From contig JAACFE010000002.1 in NCBI GenBank assembly GCA_009937525.1, forward strand, positions 1-64,000: a stretch of 64,000 bases of DNA, given 5' to 3'. Below, piece after piece: positions 16,193 through 26,012 of this stretch (the stretch's first letter is position 1; each line of letters begins with the position of its first letter). The translations under genes and the position numbers were made by a program. Origin of the DNA: Gammaproteobacteria bacterium (GTDB lineage Bacteria; Pseudomonadota; Gammaproteobacteria; Steroidobacterales; Woeseiaceae). The notes beneath the pieces were generated by a model that worked only from the letters and a program-made list of their open reading frames with translations, was not told the DNA's origin and made no database searches.

Positions 16193-19078
16193 CTACGACC
16201 CCTGCCGGCCGAGGTGCTGTTCCCAGACCGCGACGACGAGCTTACGCTCGACCGGCAACTCGTCATCACGGACGATGGGCGGCCGGTCGTTCAGCGTGAG
16301 ATGGTGCAGCCGTCGCCGGAACTCCCTGTACGCATCCTGCAGCCGTGCCGCTGTCTGTACGTCGAGGCGGCCGACAGCGGCCAGCGCGGCGATCTGGCGT
16401 ATGTTGTCGCTGTAGCGAATCACGGCCGGGTATTCCCGCGCGTTTCGGAGCACGAGGTATTGCACGATGAACTCGATATCGCCGATGCCACCGCGGCCGT
16501 GCTTGAGATCGAACCGCCCCGCCTCGCTGCGATCGAGCTCCCTGCGCATGCGTTCCCGCATGGAAACGACCTCTTCCTGCAGCGTATCGAGCCTCACGCG
16601 CGACATCAGCGTTTGCGCCCGTATGCGTCCGAAGTCTTTCGCTACCGCGGAGCTGCCGGCGACGGGCCGCGCCCGCAGCAGGGCCTGGTGCTCCCACGTC
16701 CAGGCGTTCTCTTCCTGGTAGCGCTCGAACGCGTCGGTGCTCGTGACCAGCACCCCCTTGCGCCCTTCCGGCCGCAGCCGCGTATCGATCTCGTACATGA
16801 CGCCGGAACTGGTCTGGGTCGTCAGGAAGTGCACCAGCCGCCTGACCAGCCTGCCGAAAAACATCGCGTTGTCGAGCGGCTTGTCGCCGTTGGTCATCTG
16901 CCGGCTGCCCTTCGAATCGTGCAGGAACACGAGATCGAGATCCGAACCGTAGGACAGTTCGAGGCCACCAAGTTTTCCGTAACCGATGATCCCGAAGCCG
17001 GCGGCACGCCTTTCGCCGTCGATCTCGTAATGGGGCGCGCCATACTTGCCGGTCAGATCGAGCCATGCGGACGCGAGGGCATAGTCCAGCACCGATTCCG
17101 CGAGAAAGGTCAGGCTGTCGCTGACCTTCATGATTGGTAATCCGCCGCTGAAATCCGCAACCGCGATTCGGAACAGGTTCGCGCGCTGGAATTGCGCCAG
17201 CGTCTCCATGCGGGCCTCGGTATCGGCATCCTGCAGGTGGGCGAGGCGGCTTTCGAGTTCGGACTCGAACTCGGTCTTTTCTATGCGCTCGGTCTCGATG
17301 CGCGGCTCGAGCAACTCGTCGAGCAGGACCGGGTAGCGCGCGATCTGTGCCGCGACGTAGGAACTGCTCTCGCACAGCTGCACCAGCCGACCTATGGCAA
17401 GCCGGTTCTCGTTGAGAAGCGACAGGTACGCGCTGCGGCGGAGAATCCGATTGATGACCGACAGCGTTCTCTCCAGTGCGAGAAACGGCTCGTCGCACTG
17501 CACCACCCGAGCCAGCAGACGCGGCATGAAGCGCTGCAGCCTTTCCTGCGCAATCGCATCGATCTTCAGCGTGGACGGTACGTGCCGGAATTCCGCGAGC
17601 GATCCGGCGAGAGCCCCCGCCTCATCGTACCCGGAGAATGCCCTCGCCCACTCTTCTTCTTCCGCGGCGCCATTCCAGAGCGCCGCAAAGCGCTGCTCGA
17701 GTTCGTCCTCGGCTGCAGCTTCGCTGCCACGGAAAGCGATCGCTTCAAACTCGCGCGTGACGTTGTGGCGATGCATGTCGAGATCGCGCTCGAGAGTCTC
17801 CCAGTCCGGGTAGCCCATCGCGACGCACAGTCGATCGCGGTCGGCATCGTTCCCGGGGACGTCGTGCACCTGCTGGTCCCGCATCGCCTGGATGAAGTTC
17901 TCGAGTCGCCGCAGGAACACGTAGGCGTCCCGCAGCCGTATCACCGCGGCCCGATCCAGCACCCGGCCACCCTCGAGCGCCGGCAGCACGCGCAGCAACG
18001 ACGGCTGCCGCAACTCCTCGCGATTGCCTCCGCGCACCAGCTGCATCGACTGCACGATGAACTCGATTTCGCGTATGCCGCCCGGCCCCAGCTTGATGTT
18101 GTTCGCAAGGTCACGCCGTTCGACTTCCGCGGCGATGAGCGCATACATGTCACGCAGCGATTCGAACACGCCGTAGTCCAGGTAACGGCGGTACACGAAC
18201 GGCACGATCAGGTTGTCGAAGAGCTCCCGGGCGATCACCGGCGAGGGCGCGCGGCCAACAATCCGTGCCTTGATGTAGGCATAACGCTCCCAGTCACGCC
18301 CGTGCTGCAGCAGGTAGGTTTCGAGCGCGGCAAAACTGGTGACCGGCGGCCCGCTGTCGCCAAACGGCCGCAAGCGCGTATCGACCCGGAATACGAAGCC
18401 GTCCGCCGTGCGTTCGTCCAGTAGCGAAACGATGGATTGCGAGAGCCGTGTGAAGTACTGCTGGCCGCTCAGGCTGCGCGGGCCGTCGCTTGCCCCGTCT
18501 GCCGGATACAGGAACACAATGTCGATGTCGGATGAGAAGTTCAGTTCACCGCCGCCGAGCTTGCCCATCGCCAGCACGACGAGCGGCGTTATAGCACCGT
18601 CCCGGTCCCTGAACCGGCCGTAGCGGTCCTCGAGCTGTCTCTCCGCGTAGCGGCCTGCCGCGGCAAGTACCCGGTCGGCCAGCCCGGAAAGCGCGTCCAG
18701 CGTTTCGGTAAGCTCGGCCATTCCGGCGATCTCGCGCCAGAGGACCTGCACCATGTAGCGGTTACGGAAGCGGCGCAGCTGCGACTTGACCTCGTCGACG
18801 CCCGCCTCGCTGTCGGCCAGTTCATCCGTGAATTGCCGCAGAGAATCCGGATCGGGCGGCGACGCGAGCTGGCCCATTCGGCTCTGCCAGTGGGCCCAGT
18901 CTCGCAGCAAGGCGTTGCCCGCAAATTCACTGACCGCCACGACCCGCAGCAACTGGTTTTCGACGTCCGGCGCCAGGTCGACCTTCCCGTGCGCCTCCTC
19001 CAGCCGCTCGAACCAGCGGGTCACCGCCGGGCGCAATGCCTCCGGCAGGATGCCGATTCTGTCTTCGTCGATAGCCAT
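16193..19078 (-). CDS. glnE: Bifunctional glutamine synthetase adenylyltransferase/deadenylase
   Basis: A 961-residue GlnE. Two nucleotidyltransferase domains are evident: the N-terminal deadenylase site GGGELNFSSDIDIVFLYP at about residue 170-190 and the C-terminal adenylylase site GGLELSYGSDLDLVFLHD at about 700. It adds or removes AMP on glutamine synthetase according to PII and glutamine state, in the cytoplasm. Helical segments with GPGGIREIEFIVQ and GRGGIGDIEFIVQY flank each site as in the family. Length is slightly above the E. coli enzyme (946). ATG at 19078. Confidence 0.97.
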   Translation of the reverse strand: MAIDEDRIGILPEALRPAVTRWFERLEEAHGKVDLAPDVENQLLRVVAVSEFAGNALLRDWAHWQSRMGQLASPPDPDSLRQFTDELADSEAGVDEVKSQLRRFRNRYMVQVLWREIAGMAELTETLDALSGLADRVLAAAGRYAERQLEDRYGRFRDRDGAITPLVVLAMGKLGGGELNFSSDIDIVFLYPADGASDGPRSLSGQQYFTRLSQSIVSLLDERTADGFVFRVDTRLRPFGDSGPPVTSFAALETYLLQHGRDWERYAYIKARIVGRAPSPVIARELFDNLIVPFVYRRYLDYGVFESLRDMYALIAAEVERRDLANNIKLGPGGIREIEFIVQSMQLVRGGNREELRQPSLLRVLPALEGGRVLDRAAVIRLRDAYVFLRRLENFIQAMRDQQVHDVPGNDADRDRLCVAMGYPDWETLERDLDMHRHNVTREFEAIAFRGSEAAAEDELEQRFAALWNGAAEEEEWARAFSGYDEAGALAGSLAEFRHVPSTLKIDAIAQERLQRFMPRLLARVVQCDEPFLALERTLSVINRILRRSAYLSLLNENRLAIGRLVQLCESSSYVAAQIARYPVLLDELLEPRIETERIEKTEFESELESRLAHLQDADTEARMETLAQFQRANLFRIAVADFSGGLPIMKVSDSLTFLAESVLDYALASAWLDLTGKYGAPHYEIDGERRAAGFGIIGYGKLGGLELSYGSDLDLVFLHDSKGSRQMTNGDKPLDNAMFFGRLVRRLVHFLTTQTSSGVMYEIDTRLRPEGRKGVLVTSTDAFERYQEENAWTWEHQALLRARPVAGSSAVAKDFGRIRAQTLMSRVRLDTLQEEVVSMRERMRRELDRSEAGRFDLKHGRGGIGDIEFIVQYLVLRNAREYPAVIRYSDNIRQIAALAAVGRLDVQTAARLQDAYREFRRRLHHLTLNDRPPIVRDDELPVERKLVVAVWEQHLGRQGS

Positions 19079-19292
19079 CCGCTCCAGTCTAGCGAAAGTG
19101 CAGCCACCGCCGCGATAGACTGTGCGTCTCCCGAGCCGCGTATGGGCCGTGTCGGAAAACAGGCAGCTGCCGATTGTCTATGAGTTGCAGTCGGGCACCA
19201 CGTCGCAAATGGCGGACGCCGGGCGCCAATCGCCGAATGCGAGGACCTGGGGATGGCCATGGCGACCGGACTCGAAGCCGGCGCGTTCTGAC

Positions 19293-21524
19293 TCAGGCGG
19301 TTGACTTTTCCACGCGCACCATCAACTCGGCCAGCACGTCTTCGAGCGGCTGCGGCTTGCCGACCGCGTGGCCCTGTGCGTAATGCACGCCGAGTTCTGC
19401 CACGAGCTTGCGCGTCTTTTTGTTTTCGACGTACTCGGCGACCGTCTCGAGTTCCATGACTTTCGCGACCTGTGTAATGGCCGCGACCATGGATTCCGAA
19501 ATCCGGTTATCGGAGATGTCGCGGATGAACCCGCCGTCGATCTTGAGAGTATCGACTGCAAAGTTCTTGAGGTAGGCGAACGAACTCAGACCGGCGCCGA
19601 AATCGTCGAGCGCGATGCTGCAGCCGCGCTCGTGCAGGTCATCTATGAATTGTTGAGCCTTTGCCAGGTTGGATACTGCGGCGGACTCGGTAACTTCAAA
19701 GCCCAGCGAACTGCCTTGCAGACCGCCGGCCGCGATCTCTTCGTCGATAAACTCGAGTATGCCGTCATCGGTGAGCGACTGCCCGGACAGGTTCACCGAG
19801 AAGACGGCCCCCGTGTCGCGGATGAGGTCGGCGTGATCCGAGAGACTCGCAATCGTCTTGGAGATGACCCAGCGGTCGACTTGCGGCATCAGCTGGTAGC
19901 GCTCCGCGGCGGAAAAGAACGCCGATGAGGGCACGGCGCTGCCATCGTCGTCCTTCATGCGCAGAAGGATTTCGTATCGCGGCACATCGCTGTTGCTTTT
20001 CAGGCTCGCTATCGGCTGCGCCAGCAGCACGAAACCGTCGGAGTCCAGCGTTTGCTGTATCTGCGCCACGAGTTGCATATCGTCGTGGCGTCGAATAATG
20101 CTGTGGTTCTTATCGTCGTAAACCTCGATGCGATCGCGACCATGGTCTTTCGCCGCCTCGCAGGCCATGCGGGCCGCGGTGACCGAGGCGCCCTCGTCGC
20201 CCGACTTGCGATTGAACTCTGCGACGCCGATGCTGATGGTTATCTGCAGCGATTTGTCACCCTCGAGGTAGCGTAGTGACTGTCCCTTCTCGCGCACCTG
20301 GTGGGCGAGCTTCAGGCCCTGCTCCGCATCTGCGTGCGTCAGCAGGATGCAGAAATCGTCGCCGGTAAGCCGGGACAGTACGGCGCTACGCGGCAGGTCG
20401 GTGTCGAGCAGGCGCGCGAAACGCATGATGACCTCGTCGCCAGCCTTGCGCCCGAAGGTGTCATTGACGAGCTGCAGGTTGTCCAGGTCGAAATAGATGA
20501 CCTGGTGCGCATCGTCGTCGGATTCCAGGCTCTTCCACGCTTCGTGCATCTGGGCCTCGAAACCGGAGCGGTTCATAAGCCCCGTCATCGAGTCGAACGA
20601 CTTCTCGATGACGTACTCGACCTTGCGCACCACGTGCGACATGAAGCGCCGATGCGCGGTGTTGAAGGGCTCCCTGTTTACGCGGCCGAGCAGCGCGAGC
20701 ATGCCCTCGACGTTGCCCTGCTGGTCCGTGACGGGACAAAGCAAGGTCTGGTAGCCCTCGTCGGCGGGGGTCACGCCGCCTTCGACAGCCGGGATTTCGA
20801 AAACGACGGGCGACCGTTTGCCTTCCAGCCTGGGCAGCATCTGGTCGATCAGGTAGCGATCGAGCGCCTTGCGTCTGACGTCTTTCCAGGTCGAGTGTGT
20901 CGCGCTGATGCGGATGCGTTTTGCGGGCATCAGCAGGACGCTGTACGCGATCCCGAGGAAGCGGCCGCTCTGGCCGACGAGCTGTGCCAGGCCGGCGTGG
21001 CTGCGTGACTGGCCGTGGATTTTTTCGTCGACGTCGTAGACCAGCTTGAGTTCTTTCTCCACGTCCTTGCCGTGATCGAGGGCTTCCCGCAGCTCGCGAT
21101 CGACTCTGAGGCCGTCGCCGATGACTGCCACCGCCGGCGCGAGTATGTCGGCGAGAAGACTCGGATTGAACCAGGAGGACTTGCCGACATTTCGCGAGAA
21201 TACGACAACGAGGAAACCGAGCTCGGTACCGTCGTCGAGTACGACGGGCAGAACGAGCAGGGTACGCCCCGACTTCAGCGTGCGGCGTACGTATTCGGCC
21301 TCGGGATGGTCTCCAATCAGTATGTCGGCATGCAGATCGGCGACGAACTCATTGACTTCAAAGTCGTCGGCGCCGTCGCTGCTCCAGGTGCAGCTGCGGT
21401 CGAGCCCGTAGAAGCAAAAGCATTGCGCGCGCGGCACCAGCGACTGCAGCAGGTCTGCAGCCTTGCCGATGTTTCTTCTTGATGTAAGGCTGTGAACGTC
21501 AGCTGCCACGGCCATTCCCGTCAC
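19293..21524 (-). CDS. GGDEF/EAL-domain cyclic di-GMP phosphodiesterase
   Basis: A 743-residue cytoplasmic protein. The N-terminal ~320 residues look like GAF-type sensory regions (LVLPVVLDDGTELGFLVVVF; LLCPVTDQQGNVEGMLALLG). The GGDEF domain is degenerate (RLTGDDFCIL), probably not a cyclase. The EAL domain keeps the catalytic set: YEILLR, VNLSGQS, FEVTES, LDDFGAG, LKIDGGF, ETVAEYVE and YAQGHAVGKP, so c-di-GMP hydrolysis is likely. The marked start is GTG at 21524; ATG at 21515 is equally possible. It stands alone between glnE and cysK. Confidence 0.9.
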   Translation of the reverse strand: MTGMAVAADVHSLTSRRNIGKAADLLQSLVPRAQCFCFYGLDRSCTWSSDGADDFEVNEFVADLHADILIGDHPEAEYVRRTLKSGRTLLVLPVVLDDGTELGFLVVVFSRNVGKSSWFNPSLLADILAPAVAVIGDGLRVDRELREALDHGKDVEKELKLVYDVDEKIHGQSRSHAGLAQLVGQSGRFLGIAYSVLLMPAKRIRISATHSTWKDVRRKALDRYLIDQMLPRLEGKRSPVVFEIPAVEGGVTPADEGYQTLLCPVTDQQGNVEGMLALLGRVNREPFNTAHRRFMSHVVRKVEYVIEKSFDSMTGLMNRSGFEAQMHEAWKSLESDDDAHQVIYFDLDNLQLVNDTFGRKAGDEVIMRFARLLDTDLPRSAVLSRLTGDDFCILLTHADAEQGLKLAHQVREKGQSLRYLEGDKSLQITISIGVAEFNRKSGDEGASVTAARMACEAAKDHGRDRIEVYDDKNHSIIRRHDDMQLVAQIQQTLDSDGFVLLAQPIASLKSNSDVPRYEILLRMKDDDGSAVPSSAFFSAAERYQLMPQVDRWVISKTIASLSDHADLIRDTGAVFSVNLSGQSLTDDGILEFIDEEIAAGGLQGSSLGFEVTESAAVSNLAKAQQFIDDLHERGCSIALDDFGAGLSSFAYLKNFAVDTLKIDGGFIRDISDNRISESMVAAITQVAKVMELETVAEYVENKKTRKLVAELGVHYAQGHAVGKPQPLEDVLAELMVRVEKSTA

Positions 21525-21666
21525 CAGTTGGGCTGATCACAATGCCATTTATGGCCGCGAGAGGCTGTGATTCAGGTCTCAGGTGAAACTATTTTTTTCT
21601 GTCGATTCAGTCCATTACGCGGATTTCTGCCCATTTCCGGGCGGCGCACACGTGAATTTCCCCGGC

Positions 21667-22620
21667 TCAGAGGGCGGCGAGCCAGGCGTCGTCGGAATCC
21701 TCTTCCACGCCTTCGAACAGCGGCGTCGACAGGTAGCGCTCACCGGTATCGGGAAGCATCGCGAGGATGACCGAACCGTCGAATGCTTTTTCTGCCACGT
21801 CGAGCGCCGTGGCCAGCGTCCCGCCGGCCGATATTCCCGCGAAGATGCCCTCGCTGGTCGCCAGCTCACGCGAGACTTCGATCGCACGCTCGTCCGTTAC
21901 CGTCATGAGTTCGTCGAAGATATTGCGATCCAGAACGTCAGGGATGAAATCGGGCGTCCAGCCCTGGATCTTGTGCGGGTTCCAGTCGTCACCCCTGAGG
22001 AGCGCCGCCCCGGCGGGCTCGGTCGCGACGATGGTCACCTCCGGCCGGGCTGCCTTGATGGTTCGACCGGCCCCGGACATCGTGCCGCCTGTCCCGTACC
22101 CGGTTACCCAGAAGTCGAGCCGCCGGCCGGCAAAATCCCGCAGGATCTCCGGGCCCGTGGTACTGGCGTGGTACTCCGGATTGGAGGGATTCTCGAACTG
22201 CCGCGCCAGGAACCAGCCGTGCTCCGCCGCGAGTTCTTCCGCTTTCTTCACCATGCCGGATCCGCGCTCGGCGGCGGGCGTCAGGATCACCTTCGCACCC
22301 AGGCCGCGCATGATCTTGCGCCGCTCGACCGAAAAAGAGTCCGCCATGGTTGCAACGAACGGATGACCGGTGGCGGCACAGACCATCGCGAGCGCAATGC
22401 CGGTATTGCCGGACGTCGCTTCCACGACCGTCTGCCCGGGCTCGAGTTCACCGGATTCCTGCGCGTCGTTGATGATCGCAAAGGCGAGGCGGTCCTTGAC
22501 GGACCCCATTGGATTGAAAGATTCGACCTTGACGTAGATCTCTACGTTATCCGGGCCCATGCGGTTGAGTCGCACGACCGGGGTGTTACCGATGGTCTGC
22601 AGGATATTGTCGTAGATCAT
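21667..22620 (-). CDS. cysK: Cysteine synthase A (O-acetylserine sulfhydrylase)
   Basis: A 317-residue PLP enzyme making cysteine from O-acetylserine and sulfide. The PLP lysine is K42 in FNPMGSVKDR, with the asparagine loop EATSGNTGIALA and the phosphate-binding GYGTGGTMSGAGR. The ATG at 22620 follows an AGGA ribosome site; a longer frame to 22710 is unlikely. It is divergent from cysB across a 270-base gap, the usual setting for a CysB-controlled sulfur gene. CysK is preferred over CysM from the SFSVERRKIMRGLGA segment and length. Confidence 0.92.
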   Translation of the reverse strand: MIYDNILQTIGNTPVVRLNRMGPDNVEIYVKVESFNPMGSVKDRLAFAIINDAQESGELEPGQTVVEATSGNTGIALAMVCAATGHPFVATMADSFSVERRKIMRGLGAKVILTPAAERGSGMVKKAEELAAEHGWFLARQFENPSNPEYHASTTGPEILRDFAGRRLDFWVTGYGTGGTMSGAGRTIKAARPEVTIVATEPAGAALLRGDDWNPHKIQGWTPDFIPDVLDRNIFDELMTVTDERAIEVSRELATSEGIFAGISAGGTLATALDVAEKAFDGSVILAMLPDTGERYLSTPLFEGVEEDSDDAWLAAL

Positions 22621-22890
22621 CCTTTCCTGTCCTTGTTGTTGAAGCGGTGCTCTTTTGTATAGCAGAAAACCCTCCACTTGCGTCGCCGGTGCTCGAAAAG
22701 CCGCCTGCACGGATCCTTATGCCTTTGTGTTATAAGTATTCCGGCGGGCGGCCCGATTCCGAGTCAGATACTCCCGGATTGCAGGGCTCGACGAAAAACT
22801 CTAGACAAATGCGTTATTTGTGGTGAATTCGGAAACGAAGCCGGAGAACCGTGGTCATAGTCTGAAACCGCAGGTGATGCTGTAGCTCGG

Positions 22891-23922
22891 ATGAAATTAC
22901 AACAACTCAAATACTTGCTGGCGATCGCGGACAACGGGCTGAACATCACGGCGGCCGCAGAACGGCTGTATACATCCCAGCCCGGCGTGAGCAAACAGCT
23001 GAAACTACTCGAGGAGGAACTCGGGCTGCAGCTGTTTACGCGCAAGGGCAAGAGTCTCGGCGGCATCACCGCTGCGGGGGAACAGGTGATCGAGCGGGCC
23101 CGCCTGATCATGCAGGAAGTGGAGAATATTCGCAGCCTCGCCTCGGATTACTACCAGGAGGAAGAGGGCACCCTGTCCATCGCGACGACGCACACGCAGG
23201 CCCGCTATGTTCTGCCCGGCGTCATCAAGGAATTCCGCAAGCGATACCCGCGGGTCAGCCTGAACCTGCACCAGGGCACTTCCGAGCAGATTGCCGACAT
23301 GGTCGCAGCGAATGAAATTGACTTCGCCATCGCCACCGGGTCGCACGAGTTGTTCGCCAACCTGTTACTCGTACCGAGCTATCGCTGGGACAGAAAGATA
23401 CTGGTCCCCAACGACCATGCGCTGACAAGGCTGGATCGCAAGTTGACGTTGCACGATCTCGCCGAGTACCCCCTGGTTACCTACGTATTCAGTTTCGGCG
23501 GCCAGTCCTCGCTGAAGAAAGCGTTTTCGAAGGAAGGACTGGAGCCTGACGTCGTATTTACGGCGCGCGATGCGGACGTTATCAAGACCTATGTCCGCAT
23601 GGGTCTCGGCGTAGGCATCGTCGCGAGCATGGCCGAGGACTGCGACGACAGGAAAGACCTGACGGCCATCGATGCAGAAGGCCTGTTTCCCCGCAGTACG
23701 ACGTGGATCGGTTTCCGTAAAGACGGCGTCATGCGCCGGTACATGTTCGACTTCGCGCGGCTGTTTGCGCCGCACATTTCCGCCAGCCGGCTCGAGGAGA
23801 TTCGGCACGCCAGGTCCCAGGAGGACATCAACAGGCTCTATGCGGATGCCGACCTGCCGATTCGCGGCGGCTGCCCCGACAGTCTCGACATGGCGGAGCA
23901 GCGCAAGGCAGTCGGCGCCTGA
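22891..23922 (+). CDS. cysB: LysR-type regulator CysB
   Basis: A 343-residue LysR regulator with the CysB-specific N-terminus MKLQQLKYLLAIADNGLNIT and HTH TAAAERLYTSQPGVSKQLK. The effector domain includes TTHTQARYVLPGVIKEFRK and the QGTSEQIADMV segment, which bind sulfate and N-acetylserine in known CysB. It controls cysteine biosynthesis genes. The divergent cysK is an obvious target. The intergenic region has AT-rich patches around 22727-22742 and 22810-22822 that could hold CysB sites, but no clear consensus could be called. Confidence 0.94.
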   Translation: MKLQQLKYLLAIADNGLNITAAAERLYTSQPGVSKQLKLLEEELGLQLFTRKGKSLGGITAAGEQVIERARLIMQEVENIRSLASDYYQEEEGTLSIATTHTQARYVLPGVIKEFRKRYPRVSLNLHQGTSEQIADMVAANEIDFAIATGSHELFANLLLVPSYRWDRKILVPNDHALTRLDRKLTLHDLAEYPLVTYVFSFGGQSSLKKAFSKEGLEPDVVFTARDADVIKTYVRMGLGVGIVASMAEDCDDRKDLTAIDAEGLFPRSTTWIGFRKDGVMRRYMFDFARLFAPHISASRLEEIRHARSQEDINRLYADADLPIRGGCPDSLDMAEQRKAVGA

Positions 23923-23932
23923 GTAAGGCGAA

Positions 23933-24520
23933 CTAGTAGATGCGTATGCCGCCGTGGCGCTTGCGGCTGCGGTGGTCGACCCACCACAACCCGGCGAGAA
24001 AACCCGCGACAAGGCACACGCCGATGGCACCGCCGACCCACTTGTACGGCAGGCTGTACTGGTAGCGTTCGGCGCGGCTCTGGTATCTCGCGTTGTCCTC
24101 TTCGAGTTCTTCCAGGCGCACACGGGCAGCGTCGAGGTCCGATTCGAGCGTCGCCGCCTCGGACTTCAGCGAATCGATGACGGCTGCGGGCTCGGCGAAT
24201 GCCGCCTTTGCCTCATTGAGTTCGGTCGTCAGTCGTTCGACCTCCGCCTGCGCCTGATTGACGATCAGCTTGGCGGGCGGCTCGTAGACCACGTATGCCG
24301 CCTTGACATAGCCCTCGGTGCCGTCCGCCAGCCGGACATGCGCATACAGCCGGTCTCGAGACAGAATCTCGAATTCCGTGCCGCTCTCGAGGGATCGGAA
24401 AGGCCGGTCGCTGGTGTCCGCCGCCTCGTGCAGACCGAGCATCAGCCGGTCGGTAACGTAGCCTGTCTCGGCTGCCGCCAGTATCGGCAGCAGCAAGAGC
24501 AGCCCGATGACTAGTCGCAT
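23933..24520 (-). CDS. TIGR04211-like SH3-domain membrane protein
   Basis: A 195-residue protein with a signal peptide (LLLLLPILAAAE), a bacterial SH3 domain (about 20-80: MLGLHEAADTSDRPFRSLES, DGTEGYVKAAYV), a coiled coil (about 85-150) and a C-terminal membrane helix (WVGGAIGVCLVAGFLAGLWW) with a basic cytoplasmic tail. This matches the YgiM-type SH3 proteins of gammaproteobacteria, whose role in the envelope is unclear. ATG at 24520 follows a GGGAGAA ribosome site. It is 58 bases downstream of dacB on the same strand. Confidence 0.85.
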   Translation of the reverse strand: MRLVIGLLLLLPILAAAETGYVTDRLMLGLHEAADTSDRPFRSLESGTEFEILSRDRLYAHVRLADGTEGYVKAAYVVYEPPAKLIVNQAQAEVERLTTELNEAKAAFAEPAAVIDSLKSEAATLESDLDAARVRLEELEEDNARYQSRAERYQYSLPYKWVGGAIGVCLVAGFLAGLWWVDHRSRKRHGGIRIY

Positions 24521-24578
24521 AGCTGGTTCTCCCTTGCCCGCCGCGAGTTTACTACAGCATCGTCGGAAGTCTTTACAC

Positions 24579-26000
24579 TTATTGCTGATACAGCCAGCGC
24601 AGCAGGGCCACCTGTGCCTCCTCGCCCGGACCGCGATGCACGTCTTCATGATTGTGCAGCATCACTACGGAAAAACGCCGCCCCGAACGCGCCTGCAGAT
24701 AGCCGGCGATCGCGGCGACGTGATCCAGCGACCCGGTCTTGAGGTGCGCCTGTCCCGTGAGCTGACCACCGTCGAACTTGCGCCTCAGCGTGCCATCGAG
24801 CCCGGAAACCGCCATCGATGCGAGGTACTCCGGCATGTAAGGCTTGCGCCAGGCAAACTCGAGCAGGGCCCCGAACTCGCGCGCAGAAACGCGTGCTTCA
24901 CGCGACAGTCCGGCGCCATTATCGAGCGTGAGCGTCGGGAATTCGATGCCGGTATCCTCGAGCCAGCCCTCTATGACCTCGCGGCCGCCGCTCTCGGTAC
25001 CGGGCGGTCCCAGCACTTCGGCAGACAAGGTGTAGAGAATCTGCCGCGCCATCACGTTGTTGCTGTTCTTGTTGACCCTGGAGATGATCTCGGCAAGGGG
25101 CAGGGACTCGAATGATACGATCGGTTCGACATCTTCAGGTGCCTTCGCGTTCATCCATCCGCCCCGGAATTCACCACCGGACTCACGCCATACAGAGGTG
25201 AAAAGGCCGTAGGCGAATTCGTTGTGGCTGAGCGCGGTCCGGTCCATCGCATAACTCTTGCAGCCGGTGGGGAAGCGGCCGCTGAAGATTATCTTGTCGA
25301 TCGCCTCGTTCGCGGTGATCGTTATGCCGCGCTGATAGCCTCCGCAATACCCGCGGCGCAGCGCGAGCTTGTTCTCGACGCGCAGGTTCTCGAGCGGCGG
25401 ATCGACCCAGACCCTCACCGAATTTCGATCGTGATCAGGTTCGAACCAGTAACGCACGACCTTGAAATTCATCAGCAAGGCGTTCGGGGCGACGTTATAG
25501 GCCCGTAATGGCTGGCGATCGAACCCGGCCGGGTCGTACGCCGGCACCTCGAAGTAGCTGTCATCGAGCAACAGGTTGCCATCGATCTCGTGGATGCCGG
25601 CCTGACGCACCAGTCGCAACATCTGCCAGACGCGTTCGGTCACCAGGAACGGATCCCCGTGGCCGCGAATCAGCAGGTCGCCGTCGAGGCGGCCCTCCTG
25701 CACTTCACCGAGCGCGAAGACATCGGTGGTCCACTTGTACGTAGACCCGAGCAGGTCGAGGCCGACGAGCGTCGTCAGCAACTTCATCGTCGACGCCGGA
25801 TTCCGCGGCACGTCGTCGTGCCAGCTCAGTACGATTTCTCCGCTGTCGACGTCCTGCACGAAAACGCTGAGCGAATCGTGAGGCACCTTCCGGATATCGA
25901 GGATATGACGGACCGGTTGCGGTAGCTCCGCCTGCTGCGCCATCGTGACTGACATTAATCCGCCGAGGAACAGCAAGCCGAGGATTGGCCTGTAATTCAT
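24579..26000 (-). CDS. dacB: D-alanyl-D-alanine carboxypeptidase/endopeptidase (PBP4, S13)
   Basis: A 473-residue penicillin-binding protein of the S13 family, with a signal peptide ending near AQQAE. All three catalytic motifs are present: S70-x-x-K73 (ASTMK), S313-N-N315 (KNSNNV) and K421-T-G (LKTGSL). It removes terminal D-Ala and cleaves DD cross-links in the periplasm. The large insertion between the first two motifs is typical of PBP4. The TVP38-family gene precedes it by 12 bases on the same strand, so cotranscription is likely. Confidence 0.95.
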   Translation of the reverse strand: MNYRPILGLLFLGGLMSVTMAQQAELPQPVRHILDIRKVPHDSLSVFVQDVDSGEIVLSWHDDVPRNPASTMKLLTTLVGLDLLGSTYKWTTDVFALGEVQEGRLDGDLLIRGHGDPFLVTERVWQMLRLVRQAGIHEIDGNLLLDDSYFEVPAYDPAGFDRQPLRAYNVAPNALLMNFKVVRYWFEPDHDRNSVRVWVDPPLENLRVENKLALRRGYCGGYQRGITITANEAIDKIIFSGRFPTGCKSYAMDRTALSHNEFAYGLFTSVWRESGGEFRGGWMNAKAPEDVEPIVSFESLPLAEIISRVNKNSNNVMARQILYTLSAEVLGPPGTESGGREVIEGWLEDTGIEFPTLTLDNGAGLSREARVSAREFGALLEFAWRKPYMPEYLASMAVSGLDGTLRRKFDGGQLTGQAHLKTGSLDHVAAIAGYLQARSGRRFSVVMLHNHEDVHRGPGEEAQVALLRWLYQQ

Positions 26001-26012
26001 TGTGGTCTTTAG

